From Saccoglossus kowalevskii (taxonomy: Eukaryota > Hemichordata > Enteropneusta > Harrimaniidae), in assembly GCF_000003605.2 (NCBI RefSeq), contig NW_003150760.1:251288-283573 (forward strand): a DNA stretch of 32,286 nt. The letters run 5' to 3'. The stretch's first letter is position 1. Each line of letters starts with the position of its first letter. Of the stretch, positions 29,698 through 32,286 are shown piece after piece. The notes beneath the pieces are model-generated. The model ran no database searches. It was not told where the DNA came from and saw nothing but the letters and a program-made list of their open reading frames with translations. Made by a program: the position numbers and the translations under genes.

Positions 29698-32286
29698 GTC
29701 ATATGTCGTTTATCAAGTACTAGTATAGCGATGAGATGGGAATAATAAGAGAATTGCTAAACATATATAGTACGTTGCCTTGGAGACAATGTGTTGCACT
29801 GTGGGTAATATGTTTCGCTATAGGTACTTTATTGCATTGTGGGTAATATGTTATATTTTGCTGTCATGAGAAATAAATCTATATGTATCGTTACTCGTCA
29901 TATATATAACATCTCTGCGTGTTCAGTTTCACTATTAATTTTATATCAGAATCAGTTTAAGAGGTATATGCTGAGTTGAAGTTGGTTAAAATACTACCTA
30001 TAATGCAATACAATTAAAGTACATATATTACAGTATTTATAGATCGAATATATCGTAGAAGTAAATGTATAAGTGGGAAGGTCAGCTTGAAGTAGAATGA
30101 TGTTAAGGCTCAAGTCTCAGAGTAAATGCAGTCGCTCTACAATTTAGTTTTTTTTATTATGAAAAATATAATCATTTGTATCTTTCATTTCCCCGACTGG
30201 AAATAAAAACGTCGTTCACAATATACTAGAATACTGTAATTAGTTGTTATTTACTTATTGCCTCAGACGCCAAGTTCAAAAATGCAAATTATGGTCGCCA
30301 CGTGACAAACGCCCTCGCCCAATCAGCGTCTTGTGCGAACTTATGTAAATATGCTAGGTGGATGCCAATCGTAAGTATCGTGAGATTTGGTGACTTTGCT
30401 AATTCAGTGTATAACTTACACATAAGCATGGGAAGAACGAAAATATATAAAGTATTTATTGGGCCTACTGGACCCTGGCCAGATTTCTGCGATGTACAAC
30501 AGTCTACATAGGTAATCTAAACATCGAATTTAAAATTTTCAGTAATAGTACTAGTACAAAATTAGTTTTTACTAAATTAGAAGGCGACCTGCAGAACACA
30601 ATATTTCTCCACACAGCGACTATCGCTCTTTAAGGGCCACCGCGAATTTGGTACCAATGTGGCGTTGATTCTAAAGCGTTCTATAGAGGGTGGCAGACAA
30701 AAAGTATTGAGTCAGCACAATACTAGCGATGAAAAATAAGTTCTTGGCTAAATATGGTATTAGTAACTTTGCAGCCGGAAATAAAAAAATAAGTACCATG
30801 CACAGTGCTGTTTGAAATGTTCAGATTTTGATTGTTTTTTGCGAATTGCTAGACCAGTAATTTTAGAATACGTCGAGTGCCGTTGAGTCTGTGGAGAGGT
30901 CAGGACGCCGACCATCCTCAAAGTCTCGACTCATTACTGCCATTGGTTGCGTGATTCCGAAATCCTGAAATAAACATATAAAAACAAAAGCACTTCGACA
31001 TACGCGAGGCGTATATTCTGACTGTTTTCAAATTGAGAAGCTCATTTTGACTTTCCATAGCACAAACTGGGTGGTAGCAGAACGAGTTACACCTTAGCTT
31101 AACCGCATTATTCCACGATGAAATGATTCTCCTTATTTCCTTTGCGTCTACAAAAAATCGTTATCAGCTATCGATGACATATTTCAAAATTTGTTTATCA
31201 GTAAAAATCAACACGAGTACCCTCTAACAACACGACAAGAATAAGCGTAGTAAAATTTGTGTGGCGTTTCACCGTGATCCGTTCGACTGAAGACCAGAGG
31301 CTAATGCTTTTGATGTTCTAATCGCAAAGAACTCTGGGAGGGAGAATGAAATTAACCTACAGCGTACAATGGTCAAATCCTATCTTCCTCTGCCTGTGCT
31401 GAGACAGTATATCCTGGGGACACAACGGTATACTGACCAATAGGTATTCGCCATGTAGCACATTTTTTCGTTAAATGTGCATACGATTTTTGACGCCTAC
31501 CTTACCCTTCATAGCATAGTACACACATAGCACGCCACACTTGGCGTATAGAAAAAACAAGTTTGGGCAAGGTACGAAACTTCGAATATAAACAGCCACC
31601 GTGTATTTATTTTCAACAAAATTCGATTCGCCCAAAGTGTTATTCTAACAGTCTAACACAAAATCCAGCAAACACAACAAGAATTCCTTCACAATTGTGG
31701 TATTTAGCCAGCCATCTGACAACCCAATTTAAGACATTTTTTCATTATCTCTCTAACGGAATAATACAAACGTTTTGACAGCACCAACACAGTTCCTCTG
31801 AACGCCACAAATGTTACATTCATTTATACGTGATTTAAACAAGTACAATTTCCTGTTTAATAACGATATATTTGGAATACAAATGTGTTATAAACAGCAA
31901 AATACGAAATAAAATAAAAACATCAGCAATAATTAACTTTCTTGTTTATTTGGTCATCTTAACTGTCTGCTGTGTAATCACTAAAAGTGTCATTTTCATC
32001 AGCGAGGTGTTAAATTTAATGTAGGATTTGGTGATAAAAGAGCTAAACTACGGCTATAATTCTTAACATGTAATCCAAGATTGCGACCTTACAAAAGAAT
32101 ATCAAATATGGGATCATTACGTGCGTAAGCGTCCTCTAATATGAACAAAAACATGGATGCCACCAGGGTTTTACCGGATTCCACACAAGTTCGCTGATTT
32201 TGCTCTGAACTTATTGGATTTCGTCATTCCCATGATGTATCTATCCTTGGAAGGAAAAGATGTATAATAATAAGGTTATTACGAGG
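29698..32286. other. Intergenic DNA downstream of the Ras-like gene, no supported gene
   Basis: No coding exon is supported. A 21-base sequence containing GTGGGTAATATGTT occurs twice, 38 bases apart (29794-29814 and 29832-29852). A cluster of promoter-type motifs lies at 30282-30450. The frames at 30302-30511 and 31563-31778 are short and unrecognised. Confidence 0.5.
30282..30450 (+). promoter_or_regulatory. Promoter-like motif cluster (octamer, E-box, CCAAT, TATA)
   Basis: In order: octamer ATGCAAAT (30282-30289), E-box CACGTGAC (30299-30306), CCAATCA (30319-30325), a CTTACACATAAGCATGG block (30415-30431) and TATATAA (30444-30450). This order and spacing resembles a CCAAT/TATA promoter, or a type 3 RNA polymerase III promoter with a distal octamer and a proximal element before TATA. 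No transcript following it is recognised, so it is only a candidate. Confidence 0.25.

Overview
This window looks like AT-rich, intron-bearing metazoan nuclear DNA. The single convincing host gene is split by GT-AG introns, there is no prokaryotic gene packing, and most of the sequence is intergenic DNA filled with minisatellites, short inverted-repeat (MITE-like) transposons and decayed retroelements. The repeat style and the RERG/RASL-type small GTPase fit an invertebrate animal, possibly a marine deuterostome or lophotrochozoan. The species cannot be fixed from the sequence and that guess is weak.

Layout. 1-425: 28-bp tandem array running off the left edge. 2101-2437: degenerate 33-bp tandem array. 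About 2690-2930: TATA box, poly(A) signal and tRNA-Ser-like primer-binding site, the signature of a Gypsy-type LTR remnant. 3324-3410 and 17948-18040: two diverged copies of an unnamed dispersed repeat. 8362-9587: CpG-rich 33-bp minisatellite of about 37 units with an internal 231-bp (7-unit) duplication. 10821-10957 and 29533-29697: a MITE family with TTAA ends. 13204-13556 and 24551-24908: a second family, in opposite orientations, with 8-bp hAT-like target duplications. 15038-15238 and 25640-25847: a third family, in opposite orientations, with TA target duplications (Tc1/mariner-like). 14605-15552, minus strand: possible but unproven small gene (signal-anchor first exon and a terminal exon with poly(A) signal). 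24947-26430: decayed LINE reverse transcriptase on the plus strand, interrupted by the TA-flanked MITE. 27122-29138: four-exon, 207-residue Ras-like GTPase on the plus strand.

The Ras-like gene keeps the G1-G5 nucleotide-binding boxes but has Ser at Ras position 12 and Ala at position 61, and has no CAAX box, so it is probably a GTPase with reduced hydrolysis and no prenyl anchor. Its intron 2 holds a strong CTCF-like motif, and a TTAA MITE sits immediately after its first poly(A) signal. Apart from this gene and the doubtful minus-strand exons, nothing in the window looks protein-coding. The remaining open frames are short, mostly lack ATG starts and match no family I recognise.

I did not find a new multi-gene system. 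The most interesting items are the Ras-like protein with its altered catalytic positions, the nested MITE-in-LINE insertion, the three MITE families with readable target duplications, and the higher-order CpG-rich minisatellite.
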